64,000 bases of DNA from Novosphingobium piscinae (GCF_014230355.1 NZ_JACLAX010000006.1:148450-212449), one strand, 5' to 3'; shown: positions 52,524 through 62,022, numbered from the stretch's first letter. Notes: generated by a model from the letters alone, not told the origin. Made by a program: numbers and translations.

Positions 52524-52848
52524 ACCCCATCAGTCTCCGGTCCGGGCAAGCGTCCGAACCGGAGACTGGGACCAGGCCACGTTTTGCGCCGTGGCCTGGC
52601 CTGCGACCCTTCCGACAGACACAGGGGCTTGCCTGCCGACGGGCTCTGGCGCGCGGAACCGAGGGGTTTCGCGCGCCCAGACCTGCAAATGCGAATCGAA
52701 GGGCGCGCCAATATCATCTAAATCGGTAGAGTTAAATCGATTGTTGCGATGACCGTAATCGCCTGTGCGCAAGCCCTGCAGCATGGCTTTGCGCCAGGCG
52801 GTGCAGGTCCTATAGGGCGGCGGTTTGCGGACCAGGACGGAGAGCGAC
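52524..52848. other. Gene-free stretch with three strong hairpins
   Basis: 325 bases between pit and the flavin oxidoreductase. Hairpins: 52531-52568, 52572-52599 and 52648-52677. After these comes an A/T-richer zone (52700-52750, AATATCATCTAAATCGG). The oxidoreductase RBS is near 52840. Confidence 0.55.
52531..52568 (+). terminator. Hairpin terminator after pit
   Basis: CAGTCTCCGGT / ACCGGAGACTG, 11-base stem, with an inner partial pairing (CCGGGC..GTCCGA). Starts 8 bases after the pit stop. No T-run. Confidence 0.6.
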
Positions 52849-53850
52849 GTGACGGACAAGACCAGGGCGCTGATGGCCCGCGGGGCCGAGTTTCTCGGCA
52901 GCGACTATGCGATCCTGTGCGGCGCGATGAGCTGGGTGTCCGAGCGCAATCTGGTCGCCGCGATCAGCAATGCCGGCGGGTTCGGCGTGATCGCCTGCGG
53001 GGCCATGACCCCGGCGCTGCTCGATGCCGAGATCGCCGCCACCAAGGCGCTGGCCCACCGGCCTTTTGGCGTCAACCTGATCACCATGCATCCGCAGCTG
53101 TTCGAGCTGATCGCGGTCTGCGCCAAGCACGCGGTGGGCCACGTGGTGCTGGCCGGCGGCATTCCGCCCAAGGGCTCGGTCGAGGCGATCAAGGCGTTCG
53201 GCGGCAAGGTGCTGGTCTTCGCGCCGACCCTGGCGCTGGCGAAGAAGCTGCTCCGCTCTGGCGCCGACGCCCTGGTGATCGAAGGCTCGGAAGCGGGCGG
53301 TCACATCGGCCCGGTCGCCACTTCGGTCTTGGCGCAGGAGTTCCTGCCGGCCCTGGCCGAGGAGCATATCGTGTTCGTTGCCGGGGGGATCGGCCGGGGC
53401 GAGATGATCGCCTCCTATCTCGAGATGGGCGCCGCCGGCGTCCAGCTCGGCACCCGCTTCGCGTGCGCGGCCGAGTCGATCGCCCACCCCGCCTTCAAGC
53501 AGGCCTTCTTCCGCGCCAATGCCCGTGACGCCGTGGCCAGCGTGCAGGTCGATCCGCGCCTGCCGGTGATTCCGGTGCGCGCGCTGAAGAACAAGGGCAC
53601 CGAGGAATTCACCGCCAAGCAGCGCGAGGTGGCGCAACTGCTGGATGCGGGGACGATCGAGATGGGCGAGGCCCAGCTCCAGATCGAGCACTTCTGGGCC
53701 GGCGCGCTGCGCCGCGCGGTGATTGATGGCGATGTCGAGAATGGCTCGCTGATGGCGGGCCAGTCCGTCGGCATGGTCACCCGCGAGGAGCCCGCCGCGG
53801 CGATCATCGCCGAGCTGGTGACCGAATGCGAGGCCGCGCTGAGCCGCTGA
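52849..53850 (+). CDS. NAD(P)H-dependent flavin oxidoreductase (nitronate monooxygenase/FabK-like)
   Basis: 333 residues. GTG 52849 has GGAG upstream; an in-frame TTG at 52825 is less likely. TIM-barrel FMN enzyme: AISNAGGFGVIACGAMTP, VLAGGIPPKG, EGSEAGGHIG (catalytic region of FabK/NMO), FVAGGIGRGEMI and GTRFACAAE. Either 2-nitroalkane oxidation or enoyl-ACP reduction is possible; without a fab neighbourhood the nitronate monooxygenase annotation is the safer one. Confidence 0.9.
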   Translation: MTDKTRALMARGAEFLGSDYAILCGAMSWVSERNLVAAISNAGGFGVIACGAMTPALLDAEIAATKALAHRPFGVNLITMHPQLFELIAVCAKHAVGHVVLAGGIPPKGSVEAIKAFGGKVLVFAPTLALAKKLLRSGADALVIEGSEAGGHIGPVATSVLAQEFLPALAEEHIVFVAGGIGRGEMIASYLEMGAAGVQLGTRFACAAESIAHPAFKQAFFRANARDAVASVQVDPRLPVIPVRALKNKGTEEFTAKQREVAQLLDAGTIEMGEAQLQIEHFWAGALRRAVIDGDVENGSLMAGQSVGMVTREEPAAAIIAELVTECEAALSR

Positions 53851-53881
53851 CCCGGTCCGGTTCCGACCCGGCCGACGGCGC

Positions 53882-54673
53882 CTAGAACAGCTCGTCGAGG
53901 AGCAGGTGGAAGCGGAGGCGCTCGGCGTCGACCGGATCAGCGGCCACCGCCTGCAGGAAGCGGCGTTGCAAGGCCGCGCCATGATCGGCCAGGCCGCGCC
54001 AGGCCAGCGCGATGTCCTGATAGCGGTCGGCCACGCCGAGTCGGCCGACATCGATGCAGCCGGCACGCCCGTCCGGTGCGATCACCACGTTCTCGAGGGT
54101 GAAGTCTCCGTGGCTCACCACCGGCTCGGTCCGGGTGGGGCGGGCGTTCCTCAGGGCTGCCCAGACTTGCTCCGGTGTCCAGCCGGCCCGCTCCGCATCG
54201 AAATCGGCAGGGTCGACCTGTCCGGCGTCGATCCGCGCGCGGGCCTGGTCGAGCCGCCTGCTGTCGCTGGCGTCAAAGGGACAGGAGGCAATCGGTAAGG
54301 CCTGCAGGCGGTTGAGCAGCGCGGCGAGAGCGGCAACGATCGCCCCCTGCTCGGCCGGGGCGGCGCGCTCGAGCTGCGCGGCGGCGGTGGCGCCGGGGAG
54401 TGCCGTCATCAGCAGCCAGGCGCGGTCGGGCTCGGTCACCCAGTCGACCACGGTCGGGGCCGGGACCCGCGAGGCCAGCCAGCGCAGCCGCATCGTCTCT
54501 GCGGCGAGTTCGGCCGCTGCGGCGGCGCCCGCAGCGCTCTTGAGATAGAGCGGCGAACCCGTGCCGGTGGGCGTCAGCCGGATCACCACCGCGCCGGATT
54601 CGCCCGCCTCCACAGGTTCGGTGCGGTAGCCGGCCAGCCGTCCCGCGAGACGGTCGGGCAGGTGGCTGGGCAA
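53882..54673 (-). CDS. Aminoglycoside phosphotransferase family kinase, APH(3')-like
   Basis: 263 residues from TTG 54673. VVSHGDFTLENVVI (HGDxxxxN, catalytic Asp) and GCIDVGRLGVADRYQDIAL (metal Asp) are the APH signatures. Upstream of these: WLLMTALPGATAA. The overall length is that of APH(3') enzymes. It could be an antibiotic-modifying enzyme or a kinase of another small molecule. Start ambiguous; a CTG at 54694 directly after GGAGG is another option. Adjacent (24 bases) to the phosphatase-like gene on the same strand. Confidence 0.8.
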   Translation of the reverse strand: MPSHLPDRLAGRLAGYRTEPVEAGESGAVVIRLTPTGTGSPLYLKSAAGAAAAAELAAETMRLRWLASRVPAPTVVDWVTEPDRAWLLMTALPGATAAAQLERAAPAEQGAIVAALAALLNRLQALPIASCPFDASDSRRLDQARARIDAGQVDPADFDAERAGWTPEQVWAALRNARPTRTEPVVSHGDFTLENVVIAPDGRAGCIDVGRLGVADRYQDIALAWRGLADHGAALQRRFLQAVAADPVDAERLRFHLLLDELF

Positions 54674-54696
54674 AGGACCATCCGGGTGGGACAGGG

Positions 54697-55155
54697 TCAG
54701 GCCTCCGGGGTGATGAACCGGGCCCAGATCGGCGCCGCCGGGTGATCGTGGGTCAGCGGGTCCCACTGCCGCGCCATCAGCGCGCGCGCCGCCGGCTCGG
54801 GCATCCCCAGCACCGCGCGGTGATAGCGGTAGAAGAACGCCGAAACCCGCCAGTTGAGGATGCAGTGGACGTGGACCGGCCGCGGACCCGCGTCGAGCGC
54901 GGCGCGGAAGGCGGCGAAATGGGCCTCGTCCGGGGCATCGAAGGGGACCGGAATATGGGTATAGGCGATGCCCTGCGCGGCCAGCAGCGCGGCTTCATCC
55001 GCGAGGGCCTGCGGGTGCTCGGCCAGGGCCAGGTTGATCACGCTGCGCACCCCCAGCGCGGCGAGCCGCGCGACATGGTCGGCGGTGAGGGCACCCGAGG
55101 TGGTGATCGCCGCGTCGAGCCGCTGCCAGGCGGGAATGTCCTGTGGATCGTCCAT
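54697..55155 (-). CDS. Dual-specificity phosphatase-like protein with shortened P-loop
   Basis: 152 residues. ATG 55155 (MDDPQDIPAWQRLDAAITTSG). DSP/BLH-like fold: ALGVRSVINLALAEHPQALADEAALLAAQGIAYTHIPVPFDAPDEAHFAAF. The active-site loop is VHVHCILNWRVSAFF: HCILNWR has four residues between Cys and Arg, not five, so it departs from HCX5R. Related sphingomonad sequences (recalled) also have this loop, so the protein may have a changed or lost activity. It abuts the APH-like gene. Confidence 0.75.
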   Translation of the reverse strand: MDDPQDIPAWQRLDAAITTSGALTADHVARLAALGVRSVINLALAEHPQALADEAALLAAQGIAYTHIPVPFDAPDEAHFAAFRAALDAGPRPVHVHCILNWRVSAFFYRYHRAVLGMPEPAARALMARQWDPLTHDHPAAPIWARFITPEA

Positions 55156-55262
55156 CCCGCTGCTTAGGCCACGGGCGAGCCGGCAGGGCAAGACTCGGGG
55201 CAGTTGCGCGGGGCTTCCGTTGCGCTAGGCTGCACTCCGGATGGAGTTTGGAGTGACAGGCG

Positions 55263-56132
55263 ATGTGCGACGATTTCACCTTCGAAGCTGAGCAGCAAGC
55301 CGTCACGGCCGGCGTGTCGCGGCGCACCTTCGGTGTGGCTGGGACCGCCGCGGCGATGGCCGCCTGGACCCCTGCGGCGGCGGCGGGCAAGGCGCCGGCG
55401 CTGCGCGAGACGGTGGTGGCTGTGCCAACCCCCGATGGCACCGCCGATGCCGTGTTCGTCCATCCGGCCAAGGGCAGGCATCCCGCGGTGGTCATGTGGC
55501 CCGACATCGCCGGGATCCGTGATGCCAACAAGGCCATGGCCCGGCGGCTGGCCGAGGCCGGCTTTGCCGTGCTGCTGGTCAACCAGTACTATCGCAGCGC
55601 CAAGGCTCCGGTCCTGGCCGACTTCGCCTCGTGGCGCACTCCGGCCGGGCAGGAGCGGTTGCGGCCGATGATCGCGCAGATCAACCCCGAAGGGATCATC
55701 CGCGACGGCGGCGCCTTCGTCGCCTGGCTCGACAAGCAGGCCGCGGTCGATACCAGGCGCGGCATCGGCACCACTGGCTACTGCATGGGCGGCCCCTTCG
55801 CGGTGCGCACCGCCTTCGCCGCGCCGGCCCGGGTCGGCGCCGTGGGATCGTTCCACGGTGGCGGCCTTGTCACCGACAAGCCGGACAGCCCGCACCTGCT
55901 CCTGCCGCGCACCCGCGCCGCCTACCTGATCGCCGTGGCCCGCAACGATGATGGCCGCGCCCCGGCCGACAAGGACACGTTCAAGGTCGCCGCCACCGCG
56001 GCGGGTCGCGCCGCCGAGGTCGAGGTCTATGCCGCCGACCACGGCTGGACCGTCCCGGATTCGCCAGTCTACGACAAGGCCGAGGCCGAACGGGCCTGGG
56101 CGCGCCTGCTGGCGCTCCTCGCCAAGCTGTAA
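55263..56132 (+). CDS. Dienelactone hydrolase family protein, Tat-exported
   Basis: 289 residues. Twin-arginine signal SRRTFGVAGTAAAMAAWTPAAAAG at about 19-42. Alpha/beta-hydrolase core: GYCMGG with Cys as nucleophile, GWTVP with the catalytic His, and VVMWPDIAGIRDANKAMARRLAEAGFAVLLVN. Predicted periplasmic esterase or hydrolase; substrate unknown. RBS: GGAGTGACAGGCG. Confidence 0.85.
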   Translation: MCDDFTFEAEQQAVTAGVSRRTFGVAGTAAAMAAWTPAAAAGKAPALRETVVAVPTPDGTADAVFVHPAKGRHPAVVMWPDIAGIRDANKAMARRLAEAGFAVLLVNQYYRSAKAPVLADFASWRTPAGQERLRPMIAQINPEGIIRDGGAFVAWLDKQAAVDTRRGIGTTGYCMGGPFAVRTAFAAPARVGAVGSFHGGGLVTDKPDSPHLLLPRTRAAYLIAVARNDDGRAPADKDTFKVAATAAGRAAEVEVYAADHGWTVPDSPVYDKAEAERAWARLLALLAKL

Positions 56133-56209
56133 CCGGTTGGGCGGGGCGGCGAACCTCCTTGCAGGCGCGCCGCCCGATTCCCATCTTGGCGCGCAGCTAG
56201 GAGACCCTG

Positions 56210-56608
56210 ATGACCGAGAAACTGACCCTCAGCGATGCCGAGTGGCGCGAGCGGCTGACCCCGGAGCAGTACCAGATCCTGCGCCGCGGGGGCACCGAGC
56301 GGGCCTTCACCGGCAAGTACGAAGGCAACAAGGCGCCCGGTCTCTATGCCTGCGCCGGCTGCGGCACGCCGCTGTTCTCGTCAGAGACGAAGTACAATTC
56401 CGGATCGGGCTGGCCCAGCTACACCGCCCCGGTCGCGGCCGACGCGGTCGACGAGCTGGTCGACCAGTCGCACGGCATGGTCCGCACCGAGGTCCGCTGC
56501 GCCACCTGCGAGGGCCACCTAGGCCACGTCTTCCCCGACGGCCCCGGGCCCGAGGGGCTGCGCTACTGCATCAACAGCGCCTCGCTGGCGTTCACCCCGA
56601 AGGACTGA
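56210..56608 (+). CDS. msrB: Peptide methionine (R)-S-oxide reductase
   Basis: 132 residues. Zinc cysteines CAGC and CATC; catalytic Cys in [25 protein letters not shown] and [19 protein letters not shown]. It reduces the R-epimer of methionine sulfoxide in proteins. GGAG lies before the ATG 56210. Confidence 0.95.
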   Translation: MTEKLTLSDAEWRERLTPEQYQILRRGGTERAFTGKYEGNKAPGLYACAGCGTPLFSSETKYNSGSGWPSYTAPVAADAVDELVDQSHGMVRTEVRCATCEGHLGHVFPDGPGPEGLRYCINSASLAFTPKD

Positions 56609-56737
56609 GGCACCCGGCCCGCGCCGGCGCGTTCCGGCGCCGCGCTTTTTTGTTAACGCTGTGTTCGCCTTCGCCTATGCAGGGAGCGCAGTGAGGTGGG
56701 CCCAGGGGTGTGGGCTGCAGAGGATCAGAAAGACCGC

Positions 56738-58867
56738 ATGGCCCGAACCGATGTCCGGCGTAATCCTTCCGGCACGCCGCCCAGACCGCCCCGTACCGCG
56801 GCCGGCGGCGGCAATGGCGGAAGTGGCGGCAAGGGTGGCGGCGGCGGCTTCGGCCGTTTCGTGAAACGCGTGCTGGCCTGGACCGTCGCCGCGGGCGTGG
56901 CCGCGGTGCTGGCCCTCGGCGTGGCGGTCGCCGTCGCGGCCTCGTCGCTGCCCAGCTTCGGCGCGCTCAAGTCGCAGCAGGAAGGCCAGATGATCATCGT
57001 GCGCGCGCGCGACGGTTCGGAGCTGGTCTCGCTGGGGCCAAGCTATGGCAAGTGGATCCCGGTCGGGCAGATCCCGCGGACAATGAAGCAGGCGATGATT
57101 TCGGTCGAGGATCGCCGCTACTATGACCACTTCGGGGTCGACCCGGTGGGCATCGCCCGCTCGGTGTTCGTCCGCGCGCAGAGCGGGCGCTGGCGGCAGG
57201 GCGGCTCGACCATCACCCAGCAGCTCGCCCGCAACGTGTTCCTCAACAACAACCGCACCTTCGCCCGCAAGGCGCGCGAGGCGATCCTGGCGATCGCGCT
57301 CGAGAGCAAGTTCAGCAAGGACGAGATCCTCGAGCTCTACCTCAACAAGGTCTATTTCGGGGGCGGCGCCTACGGCATCGATTCCGCCGCGCGCAAGTTC
57401 TTCGGCCATCCCGGCACCGAACTGACCCTGCCCGAAGCGGCGATCATCGCCGGACTGGTCAAGGCACCGTCGCGCTATTCGCCCACCGCCGATGCCGAGG
57501 CCGCGGTCAAGCGCGCACGGGTGGTGGTCGAGACCATGCTCGATGCCGGCGCGATCTCGGCCGGCGAGGCCGAGGGGGTCGATTTCGACACGGTCCGCTT
57601 CGCCGCCGAGCAGGGCCAGAACTCGGTGCGCTACTTCACCGACTGGGCCTTGCCGCAGCTCGACCTGCTGGTGCCCGAAAACAGCGAGCCGATCGAGGTC
57701 TGGACCACGCTCGATCCGGCGATGCAGCGCGCCGCCACCGACGCGGTCGCGCGCCATGCGCCCAAGGGCGCCCAGGGCGCGCTGGTCTCGCTCGACCGCG
57801 ACGGCGCAGTGCTGGCGATGGTCGGCGGGACCGACTACGTCACCTCGAACTACAACCGGGCGACCAACGCGGTGCGCCAGCCGGGCTCGGCGTGGAAGCT
57901 GTTCGTCTATCTCGCGGCGATCGAGGCGGGCTACAAGCCCGACGATGCCGTGGTCGACGAGCCGGTGACGATCGCCGGCTGGAGCCCGCACAACGACGGC
58001 CGCACCTTCGCCGGCCGGATCGACGTGCGCACCGCCTTTGCCTATTCGAAGAACACGGTCGCCGCGCAGCTCGGCAACGAGGTCGGCTTCGGCACGGTCG
58101 CCGGCATGGCGCGGCGGCTTGGGATCACCACCCCGATCAACACCATGCCCTCGATGGTGCTGGGCACCTCCGACGTGCGGCTGATCGACATCACCCGGGC
58201 CTTTGGCGCGGTCTCGGCCAAGGGCACCGCGGTCGAACCCTACGGGATCACGAAGGTCGCCACGACCGACGGACGCGTGCTCTACGAGCATCGCTCCGTG
58301 GCCGGGCAACAGCTGCTCCAGCCCTTCGTGGCGGCGGCGATGACCGACCTGCTGCAGACCGCGGTCAACATCGGCACCGGGCGCGCCGCGCAGATCGGGC
58401 GGCCGGTGGCGGGCAAGACCGGTACCACCAGTTCGAACAAGGACGGCTGGTTCATCGGCTTCTCCAGCGGGATCACCACCGGGGTGTGGATGGGCCGCGA
58501 CGATGCCCGGCCGATCCCCGGCCTGATGGGCGGCACTGCCCCGGCGCGGGCCTTCGCGCAGTACATGCGGGTCGCGACCGCGCGCCGCCCGCTCGAGAAG
58601 TTCGACACCGAGCTGGTCCTGCCCGAATGGCAGCTCGAGCCTGACGACGAGGCGATGACCGGCAGCCCCGAGGACTATTACTATGTCGACGAGCAGGGCA
58701 ACCTGATCGACCCCGCGCGCTCGCAGGGCGGCGCGCCGGGCGATGGTCCACGCGGACGGATCGAGGACAACGGCCAGCCGCCGCCTGACGACGGCGGCCC
58801 ACCCGCCGCCGCCAATGACGATTTCCTTGACCAGGCGACCGGGCGACAAGGGCGGCGCGGACAGTAG
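56738..58867 (+). CDS. mrcA: Class A penicillin-binding protein (transglycosylase/transpeptidase)
   Basis: 709 residues. Glycine-rich cytoplasmic start, a membrane helix near 45-68, GT51 domain with EDRRYYDHFGVDP (about 124) and GGSTITQQLARNVFLNN, then the transpeptidase: SAWK (about 385), SKN (YSKNTVAAQ) and KTGTTSSNKDGW (about 560). A short Pro/Gly-rich C-terminus follows. It polymerises and crosslinks peptidoglycan. ATG 56738 (MARTDVRRNPSG) is preceded by GAAAGACCGC. Confidence 0.94.
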   Translation: MARTDVRRNPSGTPPRPPRTAAGGGNGGSGGKGGGGGFGRFVKRVLAWTVAAGVAAVLALGVAVAVAASSLPSFGALKSQQEGQMIIVRARDGSELVSLGPSYGKWIPVGQIPRTMKQAMISVEDRRYYDHFGVDPVGIARSVFVRAQSGRWRQGGSTITQQLARNVFLNNNRTFARKAREAILAIALESKFSKDEILELYLNKVYFGGGAYGIDSAARKFFGHPGTELTLPEAAIIAGLVKAPSRYSPTADAEAAVKRARVVVETMLDAGAISAGEAEGVDFDTVRFAAEQGQNSVRYFTDWALPQLDLLVPENSEPIEVWTTLDPAMQRAATDAVARHAPKGAQGALVSLDRDGAVLAMVGGTDYVTSNYNRATNAVRQPGSAWKLFVYLAAIEAGYKPDDAVVDEPVTIAGWSPHNDGRTFAGRIDVRTAFAYSKNTVAAQLGNEVGFGTVAGMARRLGITTPINTMPSMVLGTSDVRLIDITRAFGAVSAKGTAVEPYGITKVATTDGRVLYEHRSVAGQQLLQPFVAAAMTDLLQTAVNIGTGRAAQIGRPVAGKTGTTSSNKDGWFIGFSSGITTGVWMGRDDARPIPGLMGGTAPARAFAQYMRVATARRPLEKFDTELVLPEWQLEPDDEAMTGSPEDYYYVDEQGNLIDPARSQGGAPGDGPRGRIEDNGQPPPDDGGPPAAANDDFLDQATGRQGRRGQ

Positions 58868-58953
58868 CCACCGGACCCCGGCTCGGCGGCCGACGCGGTT
58901 GCATCACCGGCGATCAGCGGCAAGGATGCCCCGGGTCGAAAGAGGACCAGCCG

Positions 58954-60333
58954 ATGACTGCCACCCCGCCGAGCCATACCGCGCCCGCCACCCTGTCGCG
59001 CACGTTGTCGTGGCCGCATCTGGTCGCGCTCGGGGTCGGATCGATCGTCGGCACCGGGATTCTCACGCTGATCGGGGTGGGGGCCGACCGCGCTGGTCCG
59101 GCGGTCCTGCTGTCCTTCGCGATTGCCGGTGGGATCTGTGCGCTGGCGGCGCTGGCCTATGCCGAGCTGGCGGCGATGATGCCCGCGGCGGGCAGCGCCT
59201 ACAGCTACAGCCATCGCGTGCTCGGTCCCACGCTGGGCTGGATCGTGGGATGGAGCCTGATCCTCGAGTACTCGCTGGTGGTCTCGACCGTCGCGGTGGG
59301 ATGGTCGGGCTATGCCGCGCCGTTGCTGGAAGCGGCCGGGCTGCCCGCGGCGCTGACGCGCGGACCCGAGCTGGGCGGGATCGCCAACCTGCCGGCGGTG
59401 TTCATCATCGCCGTGGTCGCCGCACTGCTGGCCTTCGGCACCCATGAGAGCGCGCGGATCAACACCGTGCTGGTGGTGGTCAAGATCCTCACCCTGAGCC
59501 TGTTCGTGATCGTCGCGCTGCCGGCGTTCGATGCCACGCACCTCTCCCCGTTCATGCCGTTCGGCTTCGGCAAGCACATGGGCCCCGACGGGGTCGAGCG
59601 CGGCGTGATGGCGGCCGCGGCGATCATCTTCTTCGCGTTCTATGGCTTCGACGCGATCTCGACCGCGGCCGAGGAGACCCGCGAACCGGGACGGGACCTG
59701 GTGATCGGCATCCTCGGCTCGCTGGCGATCTGCACGCTGGTCTATGTGCTCGTCGCCGCGGCCGCGATCGGGGCGCGGCCCTTCGCCGATTTTGCCGACA
59801 GTCCGGAGCCGCTCGCGCTGATCCTGCGCCAGATGGGCCAGGGCGCAGTGGCGCGGGTGGTCGCGGTGGCGGCGGTGATCGCGCTGCCGACCGTGCTCCT
59901 CGGATTTCTCTACGGGCAAAGCCGCATCTTCCTCGCCATGGCCCGCGACGGCTTCCTGCCGGCCGGGCTGGCCCGGCTCAGCCCGCGCGGCACGCCGCTG
60001 CGGGTCACCTGGATGACCGCAGTGATCGTCGCCGTGCTGGCCGGGGTCCTGCCGATCTCGGACATCGCCGCGCTGGCCAATGCTGGCACGCTGATCGCCT
60101 TCGCGGCGGTCGGGGTCTGCCTGGTCACCCTGCGCCGGCGCGAGCCCGATGCCGTGCGGCCGTTCCGCGTGCCGGGCGGCATCGCGGTCGGCTGCGGCGC
60201 GGTCGCCGGCTGCCTCTACCTGTTCGTCAGCCTGCCGACCAAGACGCTGCTGGCCTGCCTGGCGTGGAACGTGCTGGGCGCGCTGGTGCTGCTCATCCAG
60301 CGTCGTCGGGCGTTGCGCCAGGGCCTGTCCTGA
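58954..60333 (+). CDS. APC family amino acid permease
   Basis: 459 residues, about 12 helices. LVALGVGSIVGTGILTLIGVG in helix 1 (the GSIxGTGI motif), AAGSAYSYSHRVLGPTLGWIVGWSLILEY, FYGFDAISTAAEETREPGRDLVIGI, and a basic end LIQRRRALRQG. Probable cationic amino acid transporter group. ATG 58954, AGAGGACCAG upstream. No associated enzyme to pin the substrate. Confidence 0.92.
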   Translation: MTATPPSHTAPATLSRTLSWPHLVALGVGSIVGTGILTLIGVGADRAGPAVLLSFAIAGGICALAALAYAELAAMMPAAGSAYSYSHRVLGPTLGWIVGWSLILEYSLVVSTVAVGWSGYAAPLLEAAGLPAALTRGPELGGIANLPAVFIIAVVAALLAFGTHESARINTVLVVVKILTLSLFVIVALPAFDATHLSPFMPFGFGKHMGPDGVERGVMAAAAIIFFAFYGFDAISTAAEETREPGRDLVIGILGSLAICTLVYVLVAAAAIGARPFADFADSPEPLALILRQMGQGAVARVVAVAAVIALPTVLLGFLYGQSRIFLAMARDGFLPAGLARLSPRGTPLRVTWMTAVIVAVLAGVLPISDIAALANAGTLIAFAAVGVCLVTLRRREPDAVRPFRVPGGIAVGCGAVAGCLYLFVSLPTKTLLACLAWNVLGALVLLIQRRRALRQGLS

Positions 60334-60408
60334 ACAGGTTGTCCTGGGGGCCGTTCCCGGACCCTTGATGCCACCGCCCCGGACCATCGCCGGGCCGTAC
60401 CAGCGAAC

Positions 60409-60437
60409 GGCCCCGCCTCCTGGCTGGAGGCGGGGCC
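60409..60437. terminator. Shared hairpin between the APC permease and the DegP gene
   Basis: Perfect 12-base stem GGCCCCGCCTCC / GGAGGCGGGGCC, loop TGGCT, between the two convergent stop codons. No T-run on either strand. Confidence 0.7.
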
Positions 60438-60471
60438 GCTGCTGTCGCTGGGTTCGCTTGCCGGCGCCGGA

Positions 60472-62022
60472 TCAGCGCAGGCGCACCGGCATGTAGATCG
60501 CCGGCTGGCCGCGGCGCTGCACGCGCAGCAGCACGGCATTGCGGTTCTGCGCCTTGGCGGCGCGGACGATCGTCTCGAGCTGGGCCACCGTGGTCACCGG
60601 AGTGTAGTTGGCGGTCAGCACGATGTCGCCGCGCTGCAGGCCCTTCTGGCCGGCATCCGACGAGCTGTCGACCGCGGTGATCACCACGCCCTGGGTGCCC
60701 TCGGCCGCGCCGAGCTGGCGGATGATCGAGGGGTTGAGCGGGATGGCCGAGAAGCCGAGCGCCTGCTCGACCAGCCCTTCGCCCTGCTTCTTGGGCGGCC
60801 GGTTGAACTGGTCGCCGTCCTGCCCGGGCTGCTGGTCGAAGCTCTGGGCCTGGGCCAGCTCGTCCTCGCTCGGGCGGCGGGCGACGTCGGCCTGCACGGT
60901 GAGGCGCTGACCGTTGCGGATCAGCTCGATCGGGATGCGCTTGCCCGGGGGGGTGTTGGCGACGATGAAGGACAGGGTCTGGTCGGGGGTGACCTCCTTG
61001 CCATCGACCTTGACCACCACGTCGCCGCCCTGGATCCCGGCCTTGGCCGCTGCCCCACCGGGCTCGACCGCCTGGATGAATTCGCCGCGGTTGTGCGGGA
61101 TCCCGACCGAATCCGCCAGATCCTCGCCGAGCGGTTGGATGCGCACGCCCAGGTATCCGCGCTCGATCGCCTTGCCGGCCTTGAGCTTCTCGACGATCGG
61201 CGCCGCGGTCTCCGCCGGAATGGCGAAGCCGATGCCGACGCTGCCGCCGGTGGGCGAGAAGATCGCGTTGTTGATGCCGATGACGTTGCCGCGCATGTCG
61301 AACATCGGCCCGCCCGAGTTGCCCCGGTTGATCGCCGCGTCGGTCTGCAGGTAGCGGTCATAGGCCGAGCCCGAGCCGGTGGCGCGGTAGACCGCCGAGA
61401 TGATCCCGGCGGTGACCGTGCCGCCCAGCCCGAACGGCTGGCCGATCGCGATCACCCAGTCACCGACGCGAACGTTGCGGCTGTCGCCGAACTTCACGAA
61501 GGGGAAGGGCTTGGTCCCGGTGATCTTCAGCACGGCCAGGTCTGAGGCGGCATCGCGGCCGACCAGCTTGGCCGGGAACTCGGTGCCGTCGGTCAGCTTG
61601 ACCGTGATCGATTCCACCTCGCTCTGGCCGTCGGCAGCGATCACGTGATTGTTGGTCACCACGTAGCCGTCGGCCGAGATCAGGAAGCCCGAGCCGAGCG
61701 ACTGCGCCTCGCGGGTCTGCGGTGCGCCGCCCTGGCCGCCGCCGAACAGGTCGGCGAAGGGGGTGCCGGCAAAGGGGTTGCCGTCCTGCTGCTGGACGCG
61801 CACGCGCTGCCGGGTCGAGATGTTGACCACGGCCGGCTGCAACTGCGCCGTCAGGTCGGCGAAGCTGGTCGGGGCGCCGGCCCGCGGGACCACCTGCTGC
61901 ATCTGCTGCGCATCGTTCTGCGCGACCTGGGCTCCGGCGGGGAGGCCGGTGACCAGCGATAGCGCCGCGCCGCCAAGCAACAGCGCGGAAGTCACTCCAT
62001 AAGCGTATCGCACGGGCTTCAC
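60472..62022 (-). CDS. DegP/HtrA-family serine protease (Do)
   Basis: 516 residues from GTG 62022. Signal MKPVRYAYGVTSALLLGGAA. Catalytic triad His126 (NNHVIA), Asp161 (SDLAVLK), Ser236 (GNSGGPMF). Two PDZ domains (about 275-375 and 415-516): ERGYLGVRIQPLG..., and GVVITAVDSSSDAGQKGLQRGDIVLTANYTPV. Mature N-terminus carries a Gln-rich and FGGGQGG loop. Periplasmic quality-control protease/chaperone. AAAGGA lies ahead of GTG. Confidence 0.93.
   Translation of the reverse strand: MKPVRYAYGVTSALLLGGAALSLVTGLPAGAQVAQNDAQQMQQVVPRAGAPTSFADLTAQLQPAVVNISTRQRVRVQQQDGNPFAGTPFADLFGGGQGGAPQTREAQSLGSGFLISADGYVVTNNHVIAADGQSEVESITVKLTDGTEFPAKLVGRDAASDLAVLKITGTKPFPFVKFGDSRNVRVGDWVIAIGQPFGLGGTVTAGIISAVYRATGSGSAYDRYLQTDAAINRGNSGGPMFDMRGNVIGINNAIFSPTGGSVGIGFAIPAETAAPIVEKLKAGKAIERGYLGVRIQPLGEDLADSVGIPHNRGEFIQAVEPGGAAAKAGIQGGDVVVKVDGKEVTPDQTLSFIVANTPPGKRIPIELIRNGQRLTVQADVARRPSEDELAQAQSFDQQPGQDGDQFNRPPKKQGEGLVEQALGFSAIPLNPSIIRQLGAAEGTQGVVITAVDSSSDAGQKGLQRGDIVLTANYTPVTTVAQLETIVRAAKAQNRNAVLLRVQRRGQPAIYMPVRLR

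Noticed and set aside
56675..58849. 724-codon minus-strand frame over the class A PBP
   Set aside because: Antisense to a clear PBP; product has no motifs.
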